The notes beneath the pieces are model-generated. The model searched no databases. It saw nothing but the letters and a program-made list of their open reading frames with translations, and was not told where the DNA came from. From the NCBI GenBank assembly GCA_937907305.1, contig CALERQ010000250.1:1-12751 (forward strand): DNA of 12,751 nucleotides. The letters run 5' to 3'. The position numbers and the translations under genes are program-made. Position 1 is the first letter of the stretch. The number at the start of each line of letters is the position of its first letter. Positions 1-5,152 of the stretch are shown here, piece by piece. The stretch is from an uncultured Clostridia bacterium (GTDB lineage Bacteria; Bacillota; Clostridia; Oscillospirales; Ruminococcaceae).

Positions 1-49
1 CACAAATTTCCATTCGCTTTTTGTGCAATATTTTGCCCCGGCGGGGCTG

Positions 50-78
50 TTGTAAATTCCGCCCAAAGCAGATATAAT
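50..78 (+). promoter_or_regulatory. Putative sigma-A promoter of the flavodoxin-family gene
   Basis: A perfect TATAAT (73-78) lies 17 bp downstream of TTGTAA (50-55, 4 of 6 matches to the -35 consensus). Transcription would start near 85, leaving a leader of about 30 nt with AGGAGG at 103-108, 7 nt before the ATG. A small GC hairpin (35-47, arms GCCCC/GGGGC) lies just upstream of the -35 box; it lacks a T-run on either side, so it does not look like a terminator. Confidence 0.65.
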
Positions 79-115
79 GAGGCTGAACACATTATGACAG
101 ATAGGAGGCGCGGCA

Positions 116-733
116 ATGAAGGTTTTGATCCTGAACGGCAGCCCCCGTGTGGGCGGCAATACCACTGTGGCGGTGGAGGAGATGGAAAGGATCTTCCGGG
201 AGGAAGGCGTGGAGGTGGAAACGGTGCAGGTGGGCGCGCGGGATATCCGGGGGTGCATAGCCTGCGGCAAATGCGCCGAAACCGGCCGGTGCGTCTTTGA
301 TGACATTGTAAACGAGCTGGCGCCCAAGCTGGAGGCGGCGGACGGCCTGGTGGTGGCCAGTCCCGTCTATTACGCCAGCGCCAATGCCACGCTGGTGGCC
401 TGCCTGACAAGGCTTTTTTACAGCAGCCACTTTGATAAATCCATGAAGGTGGGGGCCAGTGTGGTGTGCGCGCGGCGCGGCGGGTGCAGCGCGGCCTTTG
501 ATGAGCTGAACAAATTCTTTACCATAGCGGGGATGCCGGTCGCTTCCAGCCAGTACTGGAACAGCATCCACGGGCGGGCGCCCGGCGAGGCCGAGCAGGA
601 CGAGGAAGGCCGGCAGACCATGCGCACGCTGGCCCGCAATATGACCTTCCTGATGCGGAGCATCGCGCTGGGCCGGGAGAAATACGGCCTGCCCCAGCGG
701 GAAGCGCCCATCCGCACCAATTTTATCAAATAA
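116..733 (+). CDS. Flavodoxin-family NAD(P)H-dependent oxidoreductase with a four-cysteine (iron-sulfur flavoprotein-like) motif
   Basis: This 205-residue protein has the flavodoxin-like fold of the NADPH-dependent FMN reductase / iron-sulfur flavoprotein group. The first strand and FMN-phosphate loop are visible at the start (MKVLILNGSPRVGGNT, residues 1-16), and a second flavin-contacting segment is SPVYYASANATL (about residues 82-93). Between them lies a compact cluster C47-x2-C50-x2-C53-x5-C59, which fits the CX2CX2CX4-7C pattern that binds [4Fe-4S] in iron-sulfur flavoproteins. It is probably a soluble electron-transfer or reductase protein; the physiological electron donor and acceptor cannot be read from the sequence. 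The start is supported by AGGAGG at 103-108 with 7-nt spacing and a promoter at 50-78. It is transcribed alone and ends at a bidirectional terminator. Family assignment is firm, cluster binding is an inference from spacing, and substrate is unknown. Confidence 0.88.
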   Translation: MKVLILNGSPRVGGNTTVAVEEMERIFREEGVEVETVQVGARDIRGCIACGKCAETGRCVFDDIVNELAPKLEAADGLVVASPVYYASANATLVACLTRLFYSSHFDKSMKVGASVVCARRGGCSAAFDELNKFFTIAGMPVASSQYWNSIHGRAPGEAEQDEEGRQTMRTLARNMTFLMRSIALGREKYGLPQREAPIRTNFIK

Positions 734-740
734 GCGCAGC

Positions 741-771
741 AAAAAAGGCCGCCCGGCTGGGGCGGTCTTTT
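741..771. terminator. Bidirectional intrinsic terminator between convergent genes
   Basis: The arms GGCCGCCC (747-754) and GGGCGGTC (760-767) form an 8-bp stem with one G-T pair and a 5-nt loop. TTTT (768-771) follows on the plus strand, and the AAAAAA at 741-746 reads as a T-run on the minus strand. It sits between the flavodoxin gene (stop at 733) and the convergent small gene (stop at 788), and can serve both. Confidence 0.8.
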
Positions 772-787
772 GGTTTGCGGGGGTTGC

Positions 788-1222
788 TTATTCCTGCGGA
801 GCGGCGGGTTCCTCGGCGGGGGTCTCGGGCTCGGCGGCGGGGGCTTCCTCGGCGGGTTCTTCCTCCAGCTCCACTTCGGCGGCGGGGAAATTTTCGCCAT
901 GGATGGCGCTCCAGGCTTCGCCAGCGGCGCCCTTTACCTTTTCGATGAACTCGGGGGCTTTTTCCTGCACGGCACCGATGGCGGCAGCGGCCTTTTCCCG
1001 GACCTCGGGGGCCTTCTCCCGCACCTTGGCGGCGGTTTCCTCGTACACCTCGCGGGCGGCTTCCTTTACGCCGTAGACGGTATCATTGGCATCCACGGTG
1101 CCATCGCCGTTCAGATCCGCGTTTGCGTTCTTCTTTTCGTTGTACTTCTGCGCTACCTTAACGGCAGCATAGGCGGTGCCGGCGGCAACGCCCAGGCCCA
1201 GCAGATTTTTCAGAAATCCCAT
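788..1222 (-). CDS. Small helical, possibly membrane-anchored protein with a single EF-hand/dockerin-like calcium loop
   Basis: I do not recognise a named family for this 144-residue protein. Its order is: a short hydrophobic N-terminal helix rich in Gly/Ala (residues 3-25, no clear cleavage site); a perfect calcium-loop pattern DLNGDGTVDAND (36-47) with acidic or Asn ligands at loop positions 1, 3, 5, 9 and 12 and Gly at 6; a long charged helix (about 50-107) with EKAPE repeated 18 residues apart (69-73, 87-91); and an acidic Pro/Ala/Glu-rich tail to residue 144. The hydrophobic start plus helical body resembles YtxH-like or apolipoprotein-like envelope stress proteins, but this is only a resemblance. 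The start at 1222 is chosen over an upstream in-frame ATG (1291) because AGGAGG (complement of 1230-1235) lies 7 nt before it. It lies downstream of the PAP2 gene on the same strand, 179 bp away, and ends at the shared terminator. Confidence 0.8.
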   Translation of the reverse strand: MGFLKNLLGLGVAAGTAYAAVKVAQKYNEKKNANADLNGDGTVDANDTVYGVKEAAREVYEETAAKVREKAPEVREKAAAAIGAVQEKAPEFIEKVKGAAGEAWSAIHGENFPAAEVELEEEPAEEAPAAEPETPAEEPAAPQE

Positions 1223-1295
1223 AATACGACCTCCTAAAATGAATTTTTTATGGTGATACGGGCGGCGGGCGGAAAAGGGGTGGGGTGGCAAGGCC

Positions 1296-1379
1296 GTCCC
1301 CGAAGGAAGGCTCGCGCCCGGCGTAAGACGGGCTTATGCCTTTCGAGGGGACAACGCAGCCAGCACCCGCTTTTGCGTT
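1296..1379. other. Structured intergenic segment of unknown function (nested inverted repeats)
   Basis: The 179-bp gap between the PAP2 gene and the EF-hand gene has no convincing gene. It contains nested inverted repeats: GTCCCC (1296-1301) with GGGGAC (1347-1352), AAGGC (1307-1311) with GCCTT (1338-1342), and GCCCG (1316-1320) with CGGGC (1329-1333). A separate hairpin AACGCA (1353-1358)/TGCGTT (1374-1379) follows. There is no T-run, so it is not a standard terminator. It could be a leader or trailer RNA structure, a small RNA, or a dispersed repeat. No clear promoter for the EF-hand gene was found here. Confidence 0.35.
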
Positions 1380-1401
1380 CGCCGCCTGGGTTGTCTTTTT
1401 A

Positions 1402-2295
1402 TCAAAAGCCCAATTTGGTAAAGACCCACGGCCACAGGAAGGTGCCGAACAGACCCATGAGGCCATAACGCAGGGCGTGGCACCACATCATATCGGGCAG
1501 CAGGGCCTTAAGGCCGATGCGGATGGCCATGATAAGCGCAAAGCCCAGAATGAGCCGCAGCGCCCCACCGAAGAAGCCATTGGCGGAGCGGAACTCCACC
1601 AGGCCGTCCTCCAGCCACATGCCCAGCACGGCACCCACGCCCATCGCCAGGGTCTTTACACTATCGCCGGAGGGGCTGACCAGCAGCATCAGGCCGGAAA
1701 GCAATACAGCGGCGGCCATAAGCAGCAGGCGATGCTGATAAAAGCGGCGGAACAGCAGCCCGCACACCCAGGCGCACAGCAGGCCCAGCACCGCGCCCAC
1801 GATGGTATCGGTGGGGTAATGGACACCAAGATAGACCCGGGAGAGCATGACCAGCAGGATGACCGCGATGCCGCAGACCTTGATCCCGGGCTTGCGGCCA
1901 TTGATGAGGCTGCCGTAGATGCTGCCGGCAGTCTGGCTGTGGCCGCTGGGGAAGGACCAGGAGGCGGAAAGGTGCTCGGTATCCACCAGCAGGCCCTTTA
2001 CCTTGACATAGCGCAGGTCGCTGAACTGCTCATTGAGGAAAGGCCGCGGCCGGCAAATGATATCCTTGAGCAGGCCGTTGAGGCTCATGGCGGTGTAAAG
2101 GGAGAACAGGAGATATTCGCCGATCCGCTTATCCCAGCACCAGTACACGGCAATGAGCAGCAGGATGGCGAAGGTCTCCTCACCCAGGAAGGTGAGCGCC
2201 AGCATGATCTTATCCATCACGGCGCCGCTCAGCTGCTGGATGGCGGCCATCACGGCGTGATCAAAAGGCTGGCAGAGCTGCAAAAGGGTAGCCAT
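1402..2295 (-). CDS. PAP2-family membrane phosphatase
   Basis: This 297-residue polytopic membrane protein carries all three signature motifs of the type 2 phosphatidic acid phosphatase (PAP2) superfamily: K77-x6-R84-P85; P116-S-G-H119; and S152-R153-x5-H159-x3-D163. H119 and H159 are the expected phosphohistidine and assisting residues. Hydrophobic segments flank the motifs (about 40-55, 62-75, 140-152, 164-182), and a further hydrophobic C-terminal half (190-292) goes beyond the minimal PAP2 core. The likely substrates are lipid phosphates or pyrophosphates such as phosphatidic acid or undecaprenyl pyrophosphate, with catalysis on the outer membrane face; the sequence does not decide which. 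AGGAG (complement of 2303-2307) precedes the start by 7 nt. I see no own promoter in the short gap to pduL, so it may be read from the pduL promoter through the hairpin at 2336-2360. Confidence 0.92.
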   Translation of the reverse strand: MATLLQLCQPFDHAVMAAIQQLSGAVMDKIMLALTFLGEETFAILLLIAVYWCWDKRIGEYLLFSLYTAMSLNGLLKDIICRPRPFLNEQFSDLRYVKVKGLLVDTEHLSASWSFPSGHSQTAGSIYGSLINGRKPGIKVCGIAVILLVMLSRVYLGVHYPTDTIVGAVLGLLCAWVCGLLFRRFYQHRLLLMAAAVLLSGLMLLVSPSGDSVKTLAMGVGAVLGMWLEDGLVEFRSANGFFGGALRLILGFALIMAIRIGLKALLPDMMWCHALRYGLMGLFGTFLWPWVFTKLGF

Positions 2296-2335
2296 AGGGG
2301 AACTCCTTTCGGTCGCTTTGTTTTTTTGCGAAAGA

Positions 2336-2360
2336 CGGCAGACTGTGGGTAAGTCTGCCG
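2336..2360 (-). terminator. Hairpin after pduL, weak terminator or attenuator
   Basis: Perfect 9-bp arms CGGCAGACT (2336-2344) and AGTCTGCCG (2352-2360) enclose a 7-nt loop, 16 nt past the pduL stop. On the minus strand the bases after the stem read TCTTTCGC, a poor U-tract. Termination is therefore probably partial, allowing some read-through into the PAP2 gene. Confidence 0.5.
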
Positions 2361-2376
2361 CCGGGGGTGCGTGATT

Positions 2377-2949
2377 TTACAGAATGACCTCGCCGTAGAC
2401 TTCACCGGAGCAGCCGGCGGCATTGGCTTCATCGGTATCCAGGTGGCAGGCGGTGCCGGCCGTGGGGGAAACACGGCAGATAACATCATCGAACACCAGG
2501 CTGCGGTCATCGCTGTCAATTTTCAGGCGGACGATCTGCTTATCCTTGACACCGAACTTCTCACCGTCCTCCGGAGTGAAGTGGATGTGGCGCTTGGCAA
2601 CGATAACGCCTTCCTTCAGCTCAATCTCGCCCTTGGGGCCGACCAGACGGCAGCCGGGGGTACCGGCCAGGTCACCGGATTCCCGCACGAAGGGGGCGAT
2701 GCCGATGGAGCGGGCGTCGGTCATGGAAAGCTCGACCTGAGTCTGAGGGCGGACGGGACCGAGGACCGAGATCATCCCCATGGACTTTTTGGGGCCGATG
2801 ACCTCAACTTTTTCATTGGTGGCGAACTGGCCGGGCTGGGAAAGCGCTTTTTTGAAGGTCAGCTCGAAGCCCTCGCCGAACAGGGTCTCCAGATCCTGCT
2901 GGGAAAGGTGCAGATGACGGGCGGAAGTTTCTACTAATACTTTTGCCAT
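2377..2949 (-). CDS. pduL: Phosphate propanoyltransferase / PduL-type phosphotransacylase
   Basis: This 190-residue enzyme belongs to the PduL family, which interconverts acyl-CoA and acyl phosphate and is unrelated to classical Pta. Two copies of the zinc-binding motif are visible: S9-A-R-H12-L-H14 near the start and A118-K-R-H121-I-H123 in the second barrel. GPVRPQTQVELS (64-75) contains the conserved phosphate-contacting arginine (R67), and the C-terminal HLDTDEANA segment matches the family. The protein begins directly at the catalytic domain with no amphipathic encapsulation helix, and no microcompartment genes are nearby, so I infer a free cytosolic enzyme, probably acting on acetyl-CoA in fermentation. 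An upstream in-frame ATG (3078) is rejected because it would overlap the promoter. The chosen start has AGGAGG (complement of 2959-2964) 9 nt upstream and a TATAAT at 2993-2998. Confidence 0.93.
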   Translation of the reverse strand: MAKVLVETSARHLHLSQQDLETLFGEGFELTFKKALSQPGQFATNEKVEVIGPKKSMGMISVLGPVRPQTQVELSMTDARSIGIAPFVRESGDLAGTPGCRLVGPKGEIELKEGVIVAKRHIHFTPEDGEKFGVKDKQIVRLKIDSDDRSLVFDDVICRVSPTAGTACHLDTDEANAAGCSGEVYGEVIL

Positions 2950-2992
2950 AGGGGGATGCCTCCTTATTGTCGCATACTTTTTTGTCCATAAT

Positions 2993-3020
2993 ATTATAAC
3001 ACCCATGTTCTGTTTTGCAA
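2993..3020 (-). promoter_or_regulatory. pduL promoter, minus strand
   Basis: On the minus strand, TTGCAA (3015-3020) and TATAAT (2993-2998) are separated by 16 bp. Transcription would start near 2986, about 37 nt before the pduL ATG. The -35 hexamer is its own reverse complement and also fits the divergent udg promoter. Confidence 0.7.
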
Positions 3021-3043
3021 AGAGTCTAATTATCTGATATAAT
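3015..3043 (+). promoter_or_regulatory. Uracil-DNA glycosylase promoter, plus strand, extended -10
   Basis: TTGCAA (3015-3020) lies 17 bp upstream of TATAAT (3038-3043). TG at 3035-3036 gives a TGnTATAAT extended -10. Transcription would start near 3050, consistent with the ribosome site at 3067-3072. The -35 box is the same six bases used by the opposite promoter. Confidence 0.75.
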
Positions 3044-3080
3044 GGATTTATCGAAAAATTTACAAAAGGAGGCGACACCC

Positions 3081-3647
3081 ATGATGGACTGGGAGAGCCT
3101 GAGAGATACCGCGCTGCACTGCACCGCCTGCAAGCTGTGCCAGGGCCGGCACCATGTGGTCTTTGGGGTGGGCAACCCCAAAGCGGAGATCATGTTCATC
3201 GGGGAGGGGCCAGGCCAGCACGAGGATGAGCAGGGAGAGCCCTTTGTGGGGCGCAGCGGCCAGCTGATGGACAAAATGCTGCACTACATCGACCTGGACC
3301 GCAGCCGCAATATCTACATAGCCAATATAGTAAAGTGCCGCCCGCCGCAGAACCGTGACCCGGAGCAGGAGGAGATCGCCGCCTGCATGGGCTACCTGCG
3401 CAACCAGGTAGCGCTCATCCGGCCCAAGATCATTGTGTGCGTGGGGCGCATTGCCGCCATGACGCTGATCCAGCCGGACTACAAGGTGACCCGCCAGCAT
3501 GGCGAGTGGATCCAGAAAAACGGGGTGTGGATGATGGGGACCTTCCACCCGGCGGCACTGCTGCGCAATCCCTACAATACCAAAAACGGCTTCGCGGATT
3601 TTCTCTCGCTGCGGGAGAAGATACAGGAGCTGGGGATAGAGATATGA
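3081..3647 (+). CDS. Family 4 (iron-sulfur) uracil-DNA glycosylase
   Basis: This 188-residue base-excision repair enzyme removes uracil from DNA. The family 4 motif GEGPGQHEDEQGEPFVGRSG runs from residue 41 to 60, and the late active-site motif is F155-H156-P-A-A-L-L-R162. The four [4Fe-4S] ligands are inferred as C14-x2-C17 and C86-x15-C102, the family's usual spacing; K85-C-R-P-P-Q-N-R-D-P94 is also characteristic. An in-frame ATG at 3042 is rejected because it lies inside the -10 box. The start at 3081 has AGGAGG (3067-3072) 8 nt upstream, and the adjacent ATG at 3084 is a possible alternative. The gene is expressed from the divergent promoter region and ends in a strong terminator 11 bases past its stop, so it is probably monocistronic. 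Confidence 0.93.
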   Translation: MMDWESLRDTALHCTACKLCQGRHHVVFGVGNPKAEIMFIGEGPGQHEDEQGEPFVGRSGQLMDKMLHYIDLDRSRNIYIANIVKCRPPQNRDPEQEEIAACMGYLRNQVALIRPKIIVCVGRIAAMTLIQPDYKVTRQHGEWIQKNGVWMMGTFHPAALLRNPYNTKNGFADFLSLREKIQELGIEI

Positions 3648-3658
3648 TCTTTGCACCG

Positions 3659-3684
3659 GGAGGGCCTGCGGGCCCTCCTTTTTT
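3659..3684 (+). terminator. Intrinsic terminator of the uracil-DNA glycosylase gene
   Basis: A perfect 8-bp stem GGAGGGCC (3659-3666)/GGCCCTCC (3671-3678) with a TGCG loop is followed by TTTTTT (3679-3684). It starts 11 bases after the stop codon. Confidence 0.92.
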
Positions 3685-3717
3685 GCGCCTTTCGCGTGGT
3701 GAGCGGAGGGGGTAAGG

Positions 3718-3806
3718 CGGCCCGCAGGGCCGGGCGCCGCAGGCGCCCGTGGGGCGGCGAAGCCGCCCTAAAACCGTCCCGGAGGGACGGTTTGCCCTGC
3801 GGGCCG
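3718..3806. repeat. Structured repeat element, copy A: outer stem enclosing three GNA-triloop hairpins
   Basis: A perfect 13-bp outer stem pairs 3718-3730 with 3794-3806. Inside are three hairpins: 3731-3749 (8 bp, loop GCA), 3752-3768 (7 bp, loop GAA) and 3771-3793 (10 bp, loop GGA). Only 3750-3751 and 3769-3770 are unpaired, so the element can fold as a four-way junction. The 5' outer arm can instead fold as its own GCA-loop hairpin (3719-3731). It lies between the udg terminator and the ATPase gene. Copies B and C have the same plan with different stem sequences. Confidence 0.8.
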
Positions 3807-3905
3807 AACCGGCACTCTGCAGGAACCTGGGGCAACATCCACCGGGGCGGCATAGAATGGCAGCAGCGGGCGCGACTGCCATACCCCGCCGAAAGGAGCA
3901 TTATG

Positions 3906-4985
3906 ATGGAAAAGACTACCCTTTGCCGTTGGTTTATGGGGTGTAATTCCCAAAACGGGTTTTATTCACTGTTCGGGCAGTTCACCCAGCCGGAGGAGGG
4001 CTGGCGCTGCATCCTTATTAAGGGCGGGCCGGGCACCGGCAAATCCACCCTGATGAAACGGGTGGTGAAGCTGGCCCTGCAGCGCGGCCAGCAGGTAGAG
4101 GAGATCCACTGCTCCTCCGATGCCGCCAGCCTGGATGGCGTCATTCTGCCGCGGCAAAAGACGGTACTGCTGGACGCCACCCCGCCCCATGCGCTGGAAC
4201 CGCAGTTCCCCGGCGCGGTGGAGCAGCCGTTTTCCCTGTGCGGGTGCTGGGATGAGGAGCTTCTGTACGCCCGACGGGAGGAGATCGTCCGGCTGGGACA
4301 GGAGATCAGCGGGCTGCACCGGCAGGCGGCACGGTATCTTTCCGGGGCGGGGGCGCTGCTGGGGGAGGTGCGCCGACTGGCGGCGGAGACCCTGAACCGG
4401 GAAAAAATCGAGCACTATGTGCAGCGGCTGGCCGCCCGGGAGCTGCCTGACCGGGGCAGGCCGGGTCATGAGGAGTTGCGGCTGCTCTCCGCGGTGACCG
4501 ATCGAGGCGCAATTTTGTTTCATGAAACAATTTTGGCACTGTGCGAGCGGGTCATCTGTCTGGAGGACCCCTGCGGGGCGGCGGCCGCGGCACTGCTGCC
4601 CCGACTGAGGGATGAAGTGGTGGCGCGGGGTTACCATATCATCAGCTGTCCCTGTCCCCTCTCCCCCGAAAAGCTGGATCATCTGCTGATTCCGGAGGTG
4701 GGGCTGGCCTTTGTGACCAGCAACAGCCTGCATCGGGTGCCGGTGGCGGGCCAGGCCATCCACGCCCAGCGTTTTACCGATGGCAGCGCCATGAAGGCCC
4801 GGCGGGTGCGCATCCGCTTTTTGCAAAAGACAGCCGCGACACTGCTGCGGCAGGCGGAGCTGGCCACTGCCGAGGCACACCGGCGGCACGACGAGCTGGA
4901 ACGGTACTACATCAAGGCAACGGACTTTTCCAAAGTGGACCGCCTGACGGAGGGGCTGCTGAAAAAGCTGGCGGCGGAAATGTAG
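3906..4985 (+). CDS. P-loop ATPase (PRK06851-like), second P-loop degenerate
   Basis: This 359-residue protein resembles the Firmicutes family of uncharacterised P-loop ATPases often labelled PRK06851 or nucleotide kinase-like. After GFYSLFGQF (18-26) comes a canonical Walker A, G40-G-P-G-T-G-K46-S47-T48. It is followed by the family segment with DGVILP (77-82) and DATPPHALEP (90-99). From memory, family members have a second, duplicated P-loop in the C-terminal half; here the matching stretch reads L219-E-D-P-C-G-A-A-A-A-A-L-L231, with Ala where GKS/T is expected. The C-terminal region (about 300-359) is charged and helical. AAGGAG (3893-3898) is 7 nt from ATG 3906; the adjacent ATG at 3903 is possible. 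Reading further upstream in frame would run through repeat A and is rejected. No clear promoter was found. Function is unknown beyond ATP binding. Confidence 0.82.
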   Translation: MEKTTLCRWFMGCNSQNGFYSLFGQFTQPEEGWRCILIKGGPGTGKSTLMKRVVKLALQRGQQVEEIHCSSDAASLDGVILPRQKTVLLDATPPHALEPQFPGAVEQPFSLCGCWDEELLYARREEIVRLGQEISGLHRQAARYLSGAGALLGEVRRLAAETLNREKIEHYVQRLAARELPDRGRPGHEELRLLSAVTDRGAILFHETILALCERVICLEDPCGAAAAALLPRLRDEVVARGYHIISCPCPLSPEKLDHLLIPEVGLAFVTSNSLHRVPVAGQAIHAQRFTDGSAMKARRVRIRFLQKTAATLLRQAELATAEAHRRHDELERYYIKATDFSKVDRLTEGLLKKLAAEM

Positions 4986-5104
4986 TTTGTGCGGGGAACG
5001 GGGCGGGCCGCAGGCCCGGCGGCGCAGCCGCCGACACGGGCGCAGCCCGTGTGCCCGCCTTCGGCGGGCGGCCTGCGGCCCGCTTCCCCTGCCCCCTGCA
5101 CAAA
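4986..5104. repeat. Structured repeat element, copy B, with flanking palindrome extension
   Basis: The core is a perfect 14-bp outer stem (5003-5016 with 5070-5083) enclosing hairpins 5017-5033 (7 bp, loop GCA), 5034-5052 (8 bp, loop GCA) and 5053-5069 (7 bp, loop TTC, which reads GAA on the other strand). No base is unpaired at the junction. An outer extension pairs TTTGTGC (4986-4992) with GCACAAA (5098-5104), and GGGGAA (4993-4998) can pair with TTCCCC (5084-5089). The palindrome begins on the first base after the ATPase stop codon and fills the convergent gap up to the dnaJ terminator. Confidence 0.82.
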
Positions 5105-5106
5105 CC

Positions 5107-5142
5107 AAAAAACAGGAGCCTGGCCTTTACCGCAGACTCCTG
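5107..5142 (-). terminator. Intrinsic terminator of the hrcA-grpE-dnaK-dnaJ operon
   Basis: On the minus strand, a 9-bp stem with one G-T pair (5134-5142 with 5113-5121) is followed by TTTTTT (complement of 5107-5112). It begins 10 bases after the dnaJ stop codon. Confidence 0.85.
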
Positions 5143-5152
5143 CTTTATTCTG

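Noticed and set aside
770..1237. A 155-codon plus-strand frame encoding a Gly-rich product
   Set aside because: It is antisense to the small EF-hand protein, which has AGGAGG and a sensible domain order; the Gly/Leu richness reflects antisense Ala/Glu codons.
1336..2352. A 338-codon plus-strand open frame over the PAP2 gene
   Set aside because: It is antisense to a protein with all three PAP2 motifs, has no ribosome site and encodes a Gln/His/Gly-rich product typical of shadow frames.
3042..3080. Upstream ATG start for the uracil-DNA glycosylase
   Set aside because: The ATG lies within the predicted -10 box, so it would not be transcribed; ATG 3081 has a well-spaced AGGAGG.
3718..3806. tRNA or other cloverleaf RNA gene
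   Set aside because: The folding is cloverleaf-like, but there are only 3-nt loops, no anticodon loop, no T-loop or D-loop consensus and no CCA end.
3651..3905. An 85-residue N-terminal extension of the P-loop ATPase
   Set aside because: It would translate the udg terminator and repeat A, is Arg/Gly-rich and lacks a ribosome site, whereas ATG 3906 has AAGGAG 7 nt upstream.
5003..5083. CRISPR array
   Set aside because: The repeated units are different palindromes without spacers of uniform length or identical repeats, and no cas genes are present.
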